Under the pieces are notes generated by a model. It ran no database searches, was not told the DNA's origin, and saw nothing but the letters and a program-made list of their open reading frames with translations. Positions 42,394 to 49,382 of a DNA stretch of 64,000 nt are shown here, piece by piece. A program made the position numbers and the translations under genes. Each line of letters begins with the position of its first letter. Position 1 is the stretch's first letter. The DNA is taken from the NCBI GenBank assembly GCA_040878395.1, contig JBBDMI010000003.1:1-64000 (forward strand). Reading direction: 5' to 3'. Source of the stretch: Candidatus Dependentiae bacterium. GTDB taxonomy: Bacteria > Babelota > Babeliae > Babelales > Vermiphilaceae.

Positions 42394-43620
42394 ATGTTTA
42401 AACGAAACATTAAGCCGGTTTTAGAAAAAGCCCTTAAACGGAGCCCTATTGTTTTGCTTAACGGAGCACGTCAGGTAGGGAAATCAACTTTAGCAAAAGA
42501 ATTGTTAAAAGAAGGGGGGTTTAATTATCTTACATTTGATGATGAAACGGTTTATTTGGCAGCAAAATCAGACCCAACAAGTTTTATTGAAAACATTCAA
42601 AAGCCGGTTATTATTGATGAAGTGCAGCGTGTGCCGGAGCTATTTTTACCGATAAAAAAAGATATTGATAATAATAGGGTTCCTGGGCGATATCTTTTGA
42701 CCGGTTCGGCCAATCCATTATTAATTCCACGCTTAGGTGATTCTTTGGCTGGGCGTATGGAAATTATTGATTTAATGCCATTGTCTCAAGGTGAAATTTT
42801 AGGTATTACTGAAACATTTATCGATACAGCTTTTAGTGATAAGCCATTTAAATGTCCAAAAAAGACGTTATCAAAGAAGGAGCTTTATCATAAAGTTTTA
42901 GTTGGGGGTTATCCTTCAGTTCAGGGCGGGGATGAAGAGGCTGTTGAGGCATGGATGCGTTCATATATTAATCTGTTGTTGCAGCGTGATATTAAAGATT
43001 TGGCACAGATTGAAAAATTAACCGAATTGCCCAATTTATTAAGAGTATTGGCTTTTCGAACATCAAACTTGCTTAATGTTGCAGAGGTTTCGCGTGAAAT
43101 GAAAATGGTTGCCCCTACGGTACATCGTTATATTGCACTTTTAGAAACAATTTTTATTATTTCATTGCAATTATCATGGCATACAAATTTGGGTTTACGT
43201 TTTATCAAATCTCCAAAAGTTTTTTTTATTGATTCCGGTTTGCTTGCTTATCTATTGGGTATCAATATGGAGCGAGCTTTAATTGATAGTATGCAGATGG
43301 GCAAAGTGCTAGAAAATTTTATTGTTGGAGAGTTAAAAAAACAGGCGACATGGAGCAAGATAAAACCTGAAATACATCACTTGCGTACTTTTGAAGGTAA
43401 AGAGGTCGATATCATTTTAGAGGATCGCACAGGCAAAATCGTTGGCATCGAGATCAAGAGTGGTGCAAGCGTGAATGCAAGTGCATTTAAAGGGTTAAAA
43501 TACTTGCAAGAAAAAGTTCCCGATAAATTGGTTAAAGGCATTGTTTTATATGGTGGTTCTGAGTGCGTACCGTTTGGTAAAAACATGTTTGCATTACCAA
43601 TTAATGTTCTTTGGGAGTAA
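42394..43620 (+). CDS. DUF4143-type AAA-like ATPase (copy 3, island cargo)
   Basis: The 408-residue product has Walker A G-A-R-Q-V-G-K-S-T near residue 25, Walker B V-I-I-D-E-V-Q, sensor L-T-G-S-A-N-P and a C-terminal region with G-K-E-V-D-I-I-L and V-G-I-E-I-K-S-G, the nuclease-fold signature of DUF4143. GGGAGG precedes the ATG. It is more distant from copies 1 and 2 than these are from each other. It sits between mlaD tails C and D as cargo of peptide unit 3. Confidence 0.85.
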   Translation: MFKRNIKPVLEKALKRSPIVLLNGARQVGKSTLAKELLKEGGFNYLTFDDETVYLAAKSDPTSFIENIQKPVIIDEVQRVPELFLPIKKDIDNNRVPGRYLLTGSANPLLIPRLGDSLAGRMEIIDLMPLSQGEILGITETFIDTAFSDKPFKCPKKTLSKKELYHKVLVGGYPSVQGGDEEAVEAWMRSYINLLLQRDIKDLAQIEKLTELPNLLRVLAFRTSNLLNVAEVSREMKMVAPTVHRYIALLETIFIISLQLSWHTNLGLRFIKSPKVFFIDSGLLAYLLGINMERALIDSMQMGKVLENFIVGELKKQATWSKIKPEIHHLRTFEGKEVDIILEDRTGKIVGIEIKSGASVNASAFKGLKYLQEKVPDKLVKGIVLYGGSECVPFGKNMFALPINVLWE

Positions 43621-43637
43621 AGAAGATAATGGATTGA

Positions 43638-43712
43638 TTTTTCCTTGGCGCCGGTTTTAGATTTGGCGATGAAGATATCAAATACTTATTGCCAAATTTT
43701 GTAGGAACTTAA
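43638..43712 (+). repeat. mlaD 3'-end duplicate (boundary D, 75 bp)
   Basis: It differs from the last 74-75 bp of mlaD at about two positions. The frame is preserved to the stop (F-L-G-A-G-F-R-F-G-D-E-D-I), though a TGA precedes it. It directly follows the ATPase gene and is followed by the same AGAGCTCT-type terminator as mlaD. Confidence 0.93.
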
Positions 43713-43746
43713 AAGGGAGCTCTATAAAATGTAGAGCTCTCTTTAT
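43713..43746. terminator. terminator after mlaD tail D
   Basis: GGGAGCTCTA pairs with TAGAGCTCTC around a 7-nt loop, then TTT. The loop sequence TAAAATG is identical to that of the hairpin after mlaD. Confidence 0.8.
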
Positions 43747-43755
43747 TCAATCACT

Positions 43756-44111
43756 TTAGCCGGCAGAAGAATATTGATATACTCCTGGACCCGTAGGAAA
43801 GGGTTTTTTTTCTTTTATTTTTTTTCTTTTATTTTACCAGGATATTTTTTCTTTAATGATTCAACGCAAGACTTTTCCCATATATATCGACTAGGTGGCG
43901 ATCCCATCCCTTGCCAAGGCCCTGAGAACCGTTCCTTGCGGCATGATTGCAGTTCTTGATGAACTATAGGATCATCTGAGTGATAACGGGTAGTAGTATA
44001 TCCTTCGGGTGCATCGGGTGCAGGAGCTTTGTGACGAGTTATTGTTAAAGGGCTTGATCTTAATGAACTCAATGTCATGCACAGCAATGACAACATTAAT
44101 AGTTTCTTCAT
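43756..44111 (-). CDS. exported hypervariable peptide 4, apparently frameshifted in a poly-A tract
   Basis: The continuous frame (43815-44111) gives 98 residues: shared signal peptide (M-K-K-L-L-M-L-S-L-L-C-M-T) and a basic mature part ending K-I-K-E-K-K. Near the end lie two tandem copies of a 14-nt unit (T, A4, G, A8). Adding one A to the first A8 run restores a frame through K-I-K-E-K-K twice, then P-F-P-T-G-P-G-V-Y-Q-Y-S-S-A-G to a stop at 43756. That stop lies just after the terminator, where peptides 1-3 also end. The gene may switch its C-terminus by slippage, or be freshly broken. Confidence 0.65.
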
Positions 44112-44140
44112 ATTAGTTTCCTTTTTTATGAAGGTTTATA

Positions 44141-44252
44141 TGATTACATATCTAACATTATGTTATCAAATTGGGGGGGGGGTGAAAGCAATGATTTGAT
44201 TGAAAAGTCTTCATTTACAGGGAAAAATGATCAAAATAGGGTGTCTCTTTTT
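44141..44252 (-). promoter_or_regulatory. promoter block 4 with 10-G tract
   Basis: TTGATA (44164-44169) and TAATCA (44141-44146) are spaced 17 bp. Ten G occupy 44173-44182. The upstream box to about 44250 is nearly identical to block 2. Confidence 0.62.
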
Positions 44253-44360
44253 TTACTATAGTTGAGTGTCTATACTTTTCGATTATTTATTGACAATAAT
44301 ATGTAATATTTGATAATGTTTATTTAATAAGTTAAAGAAAATGTTACTGGGGGTGATTCT

Positions 44361-44597
44361 ATGAAAAAAGTAAACGTAACCTTCTCAATTCCACCTGAAA
44401 CTCATCAAGAACTACAAAAGTTAGTGGGGCGAAAAAAGATGAGTGCTTTTGTAGCAGCTTTGATTGATAAAGCACTCGAGGATAAAAAAAAACAGCTCAA
44501 GCGAGCATATCAAGAAGCTGCGAATGATCCTGATATACAAAAAACGTTTGAGCAGTGGAGTGCTACTGATGCTGATCTGGGAGATTGGGAATGGTAA
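44361..44597 (+). CDS. RHH-type antitoxin of a MazF module
   Basis: The 78-residue product has a strand-helix-helix N-terminus (V-N-V-T-F-S-I-P-P-E-T, then H-Q-E-L-Q-K-L-V and S-A-F-V-A-A-L-I) and a C-terminal tail ending D-L-G-D-W-E-W, typical of antitoxins that bind MazF-like toxins. GGGGGTG lies upstream of the ATG. Its stop overlaps the toxin start. Confidence 0.8.
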   Translation: MKKVNVTFSIPPETHQELQKLVGRKKMSAFVAALIDKALEDKKKQLKRAYQEAANDPDIQKTFEQWSATDADLGDWEW

Positions 44598-44929
44598 AAC
44601 AGTTTCCCAAACGAGGAGATATTTTTTGGGTTAAATTAGACCCCACGCTCGGTAGCGAAATAAATAAAACACGCCCTGCAGTTATTGTTTCCAATGATTT
44701 ACAAAACGAGTATTCAAACATCGTGATTATTGCTCCGCTTACCAGTAATATTAAACGTAAGTTACCATTTCACGTGTCTATCGAAGTAGAAGGAAAGGAA
44801 GGGCGTATTCTGATTGATCAAGTTCGTGCTATTGATAAAAGAAGATTGGCAAAGCAGATGGCAATCTGTGAACTGCAAACCATGATTGCAATTGATAAGG
44901 CATTAAAGTTGGTGTTTAATTTGATTTAG
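44591..44929 (+). CDS. MazF/PemK-family endoribonuclease toxin
   Basis: The 112-residue product has the MazF pattern: R-G-D-I-F-W-V-K-L-D-P, G-S-E-I-N-K-T-R-P-A-V-I-V-S-N-D, I-I-A-P-L-T-S and a C-terminal I-L-I-D-Q-V-R-A-I-D. MazF toxins cut mRNA at short motifs. I start at the ATG overlapping the antitoxin stop rather than a TTG two codons earlier. It is cargo of peptide unit 4. Confidence 0.88.
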   Translation: MVKQFPKRGDIFWVKLDPTLGSEINKTRPAVIVSNDLQNEYSNIVIIAPLTSNIKRKLPFHVSIEVEGKEGRILIDQVRAIDKRRLAKQMAICELQTMIAIDKALKLVFNLI

Positions 44930-44937
44930 CATTGAGT

Positions 44938-44952
44938 AAATTTTGTAGGAGT
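44938..44952 (+). repeat. possible residual mlaD tail (boundary E)
   Basis: AAATTTTGTAGGAG matches the end of mlaD (AAATTTTGTAGGGA) in all but its last two bases and lies just after mazF. Alone it would be insignificant, but it falls where a fifth boundary is expected. Confidence 0.35.
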
Positions 44953-45004
44953 TTTTTCGTTTAAAAAATCCTTACAGGCTTGCTATTTTAAATGCGTTTG
45001 CCCT

Positions 45005-45029
45005 GGGGGGTGAATGCAATGATTTGATT
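45005..45029. repeat. isolated fragment of a G-tract block
   Basis: Six G followed by TGAATGCAATGATTTGATT copies the junction between the G tract and the conserved box of blocks 1-4. No peptide gene is attached on the expected side, so it looks like a leftover of a lost or deleted unit. Confidence 0.65.
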
Positions 45030-45051
45030 GATTAAAAACAGATCGTAATCT

Positions 45052-45582
45052 CTAAGTAGATTTTTTGGCGATATCTTTAGATTTTACATTGTTTTTTAGA
45101 GGTAAACCTGTTTCAGTTACACCTTTAAGTCCGGAAAGTGGACCAGATTGCGGGCCAAATTTATTTTTAAATATCTCGCTTGCATTTTTCGCATCACTCT
45201 TAATACGGACATATATATCTTTGTTAGGTGCAAATTCAAAGTATGGCAGTACTACAAAACCTTCTGAGATGGCTTTTTTATCAGTTGAGCTAGTTTCATA
45301 ATTTATTATATATGGGTCATTTCTTTTATCTGTAATAAAAAGAGCCACGGTGTCATTGGTGTTTATTTTATTAGTGGTTATGCGATCGTTAGGGCTAATT
45401 GCTTTAAGTTGGTTTGCAAAATTTTGATCAGTAACTTTTTGTTGTGTGATCAGGCTTATTTGGTTTTGATTCATTGGTAAAGCATAAAAGGTTTTTCTAC
45501 TTTTATTCCAAAGTTCAACATCAGGTTTAGTGTTTAGCGCACATGTACAAAAAAGTACCATAATTGCGACTGTTTTTTTCAT
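45052..45582 (-). CDS. exported protein, distant fifth unit of the island
   Basis: The 176-residue product has a signal peptide (K-K-T-V-A-I-M-V-L-F) that differs from peptides 1-4. N-T-N-D-T-V-A-L-F-I-T recalls the exported protein at 7727 (A-N-D-T-V-V-R-L-Y). Its upstream region keeps the TTGATAACATAA promoter core and the box beyond, but has AAGAAGGG in place of the G tract. It may be the stable ancestor or a locked version of the units. Confidence 0.65.
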   Translation of the reverse strand: MKKTVAIMVLFCTCALNTKPDVELWNKSRKTFYALPMNQNQISLITQQKVTDQNFANQLKAISPNDRITTNKINTNDTVALFITDKRNDPYIINYETSSTDKKAISEGFVVLPYFEFAPNKDIYVRIKSDAKNASEIFKNKFGPQSGPLSGLKGVTETGLPLKNNVKSKDIAKKST

Positions 45583-45619
45583 TTTAGATTCCTTTTTTAT
45601 AGTCTTGACACAAAATAAA

Positions 45620-45710
45620 ACATTACATATCTAGTGTTATGTTATCAATTAAGAAGGGTGAAATGCAATAGTTTGATTAACAAGTGATAACTTACAGGGG
45701 CGACCAGGTG
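45620..45710 (-). promoter_or_regulatory. promoter block 5, without a G tract
   Basis: TTGATA (45643-45648) and TAATGT (45620-45625) are spaced 17 bp. The tract position holds AAGAAGGG. The box beyond (TGAAATGCAATAGTTTGATT, then CTTACAGGGG) is recognisably the same as in blocks 1-4. Confidence 0.6.
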
Positions 45711-45732
45711 TGTTTTCATTATAATAGAATTT

Positions 45733-45771
45733 AAATGTGGACATAATTTAATTTGCATTATGTCCACATTT
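45733..45771. terminator. 15-bp perfect hairpin with T run
   Basis: AAATGTGGACATAAT pairs perfectly with its complement across a 9-nt loop, followed by TTTT on the plus strand. It lies in the divergent gap between gene 45052 (minus) and gene 45903 (plus). A terminator here would insulate the two promoters or end a small RNA. A smaller inverted repeat (ATTGTAAC / GTTACAAT) follows near 45834-45864. Nothing else is recognised in 45772-45902. Confidence 0.6.
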
Positions 45772-45902
45772 TTTTGGTATGGATAAAAACAGATGGATAT
45801 AAAGGGCTTAAATAGGATTTTTTGGTATATATTGTAACAACTTACAGGTTGAAGTTACAATCTGATAAGATGCAGTTCGACTAGGCAGGTGAAGGGTGAA
45901 AA

Positions 45903-46379
45903 ATGTATAAAATAGTATTATTTTTGGTTTTTTTAGCATTGAGTATAAAAGCAGCAGATATAAAAAAACCACAATATATGAATGAAGAAGATTATGCAGA
46001 TTTTTGTACAGCGCAAAAGATAGCAGGTTTTTTTTTCAAAACTCAGGATTTAGTAAATGATGCATTGGCTCATGCAATTTCATCTATTCAATTAATAGTG
46101 CCAGACGAGCGGTCCATTGCTCCTAAGATAGATTATTTAGACAGATGTGTCCCTAAGATTGATAGAGGGTTGTTGCTAAAAGAAGAGAATGGCATGTTTG
46201 GATGTCTTGTGACCAAATGGGGTGCATGGCATTTTGCAAAGGATAGGTGTACTAGGGGGTATGCACCGGAAATAATTGATGATCTTATTTTAAATGTAGT
46301 TCATATTACGATTTGGCCGGTTTTTATTGATGTGATGGTGCACGATGTTGCTGAGCTGAAAAAAAATATGAAAGGATAG
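45903..46379 (+). CDS. exported protein, first of a split paralogue set
   Basis: The 158-residue product has a signal peptide (1-17, cleavage after I-K-A). K-I-D-R-G-L-L-L-K, then C-L-V-T-K-W-G-A-W-H-F-A-K-D-R, corresponds to I-N-K-G-L-L-F-C and F-I-I-T-R-W-G-G-F-Y-F-S-Q-N-R in the protein at 46686. It ends where that protein continues. The function is unknown. Confidence 0.62.
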   Translation: MYKIVLFLVFLALSIKAADIKKPQYMNEEDYADFCTAQKIAGFFFKTQDLVNDALAHAISSIQLIVPDERSIAPKIDYLDRCVPKIDRGLLLKEENGMFGCLVTKWGAWHFAKDRCTRGYAPEIIDDLILNVVHITIWPVFIDVMVHDVAELKKNMKG

Positions 46380-46384
46380 ATTAT

Positions 46385-46723
46385 ATGCTTAGGTCAGATC
46401 AGGCCGGCGATATGTATAACATGCAAATTTTTAAAGTTTTGAGGGATATTATTTTTAAATTACATGAAAAATGTAAAGATGAAAAACAAAAACTGAAATT
46501 GAATATTTGTGGATTTACTCCTGATCATAAACCTATCTATATAGTTAAATCGTTTGATAATAAAGAGTTAAGAAATCCTTTAGGTAAGGTACATTTCAGA
46601 AATCAACAAAGTAAAGCAAAGAAAGCCCGAAGTAAAACATTAAGGCTAAGCGAGCATAGATTATATAACAAAAAGAAAGAGTGGCATGATGCAAAGAAAT
46701 TTTATATCAAACAGCAAAAATAG
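46385..46723 (+). CDS. basic protein corresponding to the second half of the 46686 family
   Basis: The 112-residue product has no signal peptide. K-P-I-Y-I-V-K then N-P-L-G-K-V and a basic stretch T-L-R-L-S-E correspond to K-S-V-F-S-V-Q, D-P-F-G-S-V and I-R-R-L-S-R in the 46686 protein, and H-E-K-C-K-D-E-K matches H-E-K-C-R-H-E-K at its end. It starts 6 bp after gene 45903, so the two may be a split or rearranged copy of one gene. Confidence 0.5.
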   Translation: MLRSDQAGDMYNMQIFKVLRDIIFKLHEKCKDEKQKLKLNICGFTPDHKPIYIVKSFDNKELRNPLGKVHFRNQQSKAKKARSKTLRLSEHRLYNKKKEWHDAKKFYIKQQK

Positions 46724-47555
46724 TTTGTTGATTATTTTAATATGTTATTCATGTAATTTAGTTGCTGCTGCGCATCAGTATACAGAGCAACACCTTCAAG
46801 AAGTACAGGCGGCTCATCAGATTCGTTCTATAGTATTTGAAGTCATTGAACAGATTAGGCACAAGACAGAAACCTCTTTTTATTATACTGACGATCAACA
46901 AGAAAGTTTTGTGCCTCTTGAGCAATGTGGCATTTACATTAATAAAGGGTTGCTTTTTTGCATCGATAAAAATAAAGTCCCCGGGTTTATTATTACTCGT
47001 TGGGGAGGATTTTATTTTAGTCAAAATAGAGTTTCTATTGTTGATGATACCCCGGATCAATTGGGTTTATGGGATGCGGTTTGTGTAAATATATGTGCCC
47101 ATGAACAATTGGAATTAAAGTTTCTTGGAGAAACGGTTTTAGGAGGCAAGTCTGTATTTTCGGTACAAAAAGTTGCAGGAGTAATGTTAGCTGATCCATT
47201 TGGATCTGTTGAAAAAAAACCAAAATTATCGATCAGCTCAGAATCTATAATAAGAAGGTTATCACGGACTGTTTCAGCTCCGGTTATCAATGCCTATTCT
47301 CATTTTTCGAGTTCTTCGGCAGGAACAGTAAGAAAAAAGCCAAGAGCTGCTTCTCAATTGCGTCCATATGTATTGCCGCGTTCTTCTGTTTATCGATCCC
47401 TTCCTTCCATGACTTACTTTAAAACAGAAGAGGAAATTAGTTGGCTTGATTTGTGTCATATATATCATGAAAAATGTAGGCATGAAAAGGATCTTGTTGG
47501 AGAACAAAAGGCAGGGCGTCGGTGCAGAAAAAATAATGGAAATGATGAAAGTTAA
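46686..47555 (+). CDS. exported protein, full-length paralogue
   Basis: The 289-residue product has a signal peptide after a short polar start (N-S-L-L-I-I-L-I-C-Y, cleavage near V-A-A-A). The first half matches gene 45903, the middle and end match gene 46385. A Ser/Arg-rich region (residues 190-250) separates them. It overlaps gene 46385 by 38 bp. I see no known domain; a surface or secreted role is inferred from the signal peptide. Confidence 0.58.
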   Translation: MMQRNFISNSKNSLLIILICYSCNLVAAAHQYTEQHLQEVQAAHQIRSIVFEVIEQIRHKTETSFYYTDDQQESFVPLEQCGIYINKGLLFCIDKNKVPGFIITRWGGFYFSQNRVSIVDDTPDQLGLWDAVCVNICAHEQLELKFLGETVLGGKSVFSVQKVAGVMLADPFGSVEKKPKLSISSESIIRRLSRTVSAPVINAYSHFSSSSAGTVRKKPRAASQLRPYVLPRSSVYRSLPSMTYFKTEEEISWLDLCHIYHEKCRHEKDLVGEQKAGRRCRKNNGNDES

Positions 47556-47632
47556 TTTTTATAGATTTGCATTTCAATCTTGAGTAGACTGTTACAAGTC
47601 CGCTATGTGCTATGTTCAAAAAGGAGTTTGTT

Positions 47633-48382
47633 GTGCGTAAAAAAATAGTTTTTTTCGTTCTTTCAGTTATTATTATAACCTTTGTGTTTTTATATACGCC
47701 GCAAACAAATAGAGCAAATGAGCCATGTTTGGCAAATCCTATTGCTCATGGCACTATTATTATCTTAAATGGTGTTCCATCTGTGGGTAAAACATCGATT
47801 CAAAAAGAATTACAAGAAATTATGGATGAGCCTTATTTGTCTTTGGGTGTTGATAATATGCTCATTGGGACTTTGCCAGAAAAATGTATGACCGGAGAGT
47901 TTCTAAAGAAAGATCGTCCAAAAAATGGTATTCAGGGTATGCATGGTTATTACGATACTAATGAACAGGGAAAAATTTTTAAACTTGAATTTGGACCGGC
48001 ATGTCGTAAATTGATTCGTGGTATGCATCGTGCATTTGCAACAATGGCTGATGAAAAAAACAGTCTAATTGTTGATTACATTCTTTATGATCAGAAATGG
48101 TTGCCGGATTTGGTTGATGCATTGTATGGATATCGAGTATATTTCGTTGGAGTAAAGGCTCCTATAGATATTGTGCAAAAACGTGAAAAAAAACGTGGGA
48201 CTTCACCTGAAGGGCATGCGCGTGCTTATTATGATACGGTGCATAAGCATGGTGAATATGATCTGATGGTTGATACATTACAGTTATCACCAAAAGAAGC
48301 AGCAGAAAAAATTAAGGAATTCATACAACAACATCCTCGGCCAAAAGCATTTAAGCGCTTATATAAAAAATTAATACAATAA
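47633..48382 (+). CDS. chloramphenicol-phosphotransferase-like P-loop kinase with N-terminal membrane segment
   Basis: I start at the GTG at 47633, which has AAAAGGAG at the right distance; an ATG 21 bp earlier would swallow that site. The 249-residue product has an N-terminal hydrophobic segment, then Walker A I-I-L-N-G-V-P-S-V-G-K-T-S and a CPT-like core (L-S-L-G-V-D-N-M-L; L-I-V-D-Y-I-L-Y-D). The family moves phosphate from ATP to small molecules. An export signal on an ATP-using kinase is odd; a membrane-tethered enzyme is more likely. The substrate is unknown. Confidence 0.72.
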   Translation: MRKKIVFFVLSVIIITFVFLYTPQTNRANEPCLANPIAHGTIIILNGVPSVGKTSIQKELQEIMDEPYLSLGVDNMLIGTLPEKCMTGEFLKKDRPKNGIQGMHGYYDTNEQGKIFKLEFGPACRKLIRGMHRAFATMADEKNSLIVDYILYDQKWLPDLVDALYGYRVYFVGVKAPIDIVQKREKKRGTSPEGHARAYYDTVHKHGEYDLMVDTLQLSPKEAAEKIKEFIQQHPRPKAFKRLYKKLIQ

Positions 48383-48400
48383 AAAATAGGAAAATGAGTA

Positions 48401-48850
48401 ATGATTTCAGTTATACTCTTTATGAATATAGTTGTTTTAGCTCTGTATTGTTTAGCTAATGCAGCTATAATGACAGGTTTATTTTCAATTGTGCAGCCAT
48501 CGATTTCATATCTGCGCACATTTCAAGTGTTGCTGATCAAGATAATCATTTCAGTTATTATTGTTTTTGGTTTTTATGCTTTATTGGCGCGTATGTTTTG
48601 TTGGACGGCAACCATTGCACAATGCTTAGAATGTATTTGTCCAACATTTACATCTTCATCATTGATAGAGCATATGAATTTACCCGCAACCATACTGTTT
48701 TTTGTGAGTGTCAGCTTAGTGCAAACAACCATTATTGCAATTCCTCGAGGATTATCGTCGACAACTTTTGTTGCATTGGTTGCAGCAAGTAATAGCATTT
48801 CCAGTTTGTTGAAATTGGGAATTATTTCATTTCTTGCTTCATATCTGTAG
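48401..48850 (+). CDS. small integral membrane protein
   Basis: The 149-residue product is hydrophobic with about four predicted transmembrane helices. No charged motif or family is recognised. AAAATG spacing suggests the start at 48401. It lies 18 bp after the kinase-like gene and 26 bp before another membrane protein, so all three may be co-transcribed. Confidence 0.6.
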   Translation: MISVILFMNIVVLALYCLANAAIMTGLFSIVQPSISYLRTFQVLLIKIIISVIIVFGFYALLARMFCWTATIAQCLECICPTFTSSSLIEHMNLPATILFFVSVSLVQTTIIAIPRGLSSTTFVALVAASNSISSLLKLGIISFLASYL

Positions 48851-48876
48851 GATGTAGATAAAAAGGTTTAGGAATT

Positions 48877-49314
48877 ATGAAGTTAGTTAATTCTTTTGGG
48901 CAATTCTTAATTACGCAGTGGGTTTGGGCCGTTACCTTTGCGCGAGCACAGCCCTTGATAAATATGTTGGTTATGTTGCTCATATTGTTGGTTGTGTCAA
49001 GAGTACGCGTTATTCCGGCAGTACTCTATGCTTTTTTTTCTCAATTTTTTGCTCTTATTCTTTTTACTTTGTTTGTGCATGGTGTGCTTGATAAAATGCT
49101 TGGCATAACTTTTGTAGAAAATGAACAGCCGTTTTTAATTCACCCATTGGCCACCACTTTTTTGCTTGCAATGATATATACTGCTTTGCAGGCGTTGTTT
49201 TTTTGTATACTTTCATCTTTTTATTCGTTACCTGTACAAAAATATGTGAGCATCGCTTTTGTGAGCAATGTAATCTCGATGTTTATCGTATACAGGTTTA
49301 TGTCGCCATATTAA
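48877..49314 (+). CDS. small integral membrane protein
   Basis: The 145-residue product has three to four hydrophobic helices and ends in a short polar tail (R-F-M-S-P-Y). TTTAGGAATT precedes the ATG. No family is recognised. It is probably the partner of 48401-48850. Confidence 0.6.
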   Translation: MKLVNSFGQFLITQWVWAVTFARAQPLINMLVMLLILLVVSRVRVIPAVLYAFFSQFFALILFTLFVHGVLDKMLGITFVENEQPFLIHPLATTFLLAMIYTALQALFFCILSSFYSLPVQKYVSIAFVSNVISMFIVYRFMSPY

Positions 49315-49382
49315 ACTTGCACAATTATGGGCGTGGGTTAAGCTCATAGGATTACCTAATCTCATTACTATGTGAACCAAAA

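Noticed and set aside
40859-44929. The whole island as a prophage or conjugative element
   Set aside because: There are no structural phage genes, integrase, relaxase or type IV secretion genes; only TA pairs, an ATPase and exported peptides are present.
40099-45710. CRISPR array or integron cassette array
   Set aside because: Repeats are long, few and unevenly spaced with genes between them; there are no short regular spacers, no attC-like folded sites and no integrase or cas gene.
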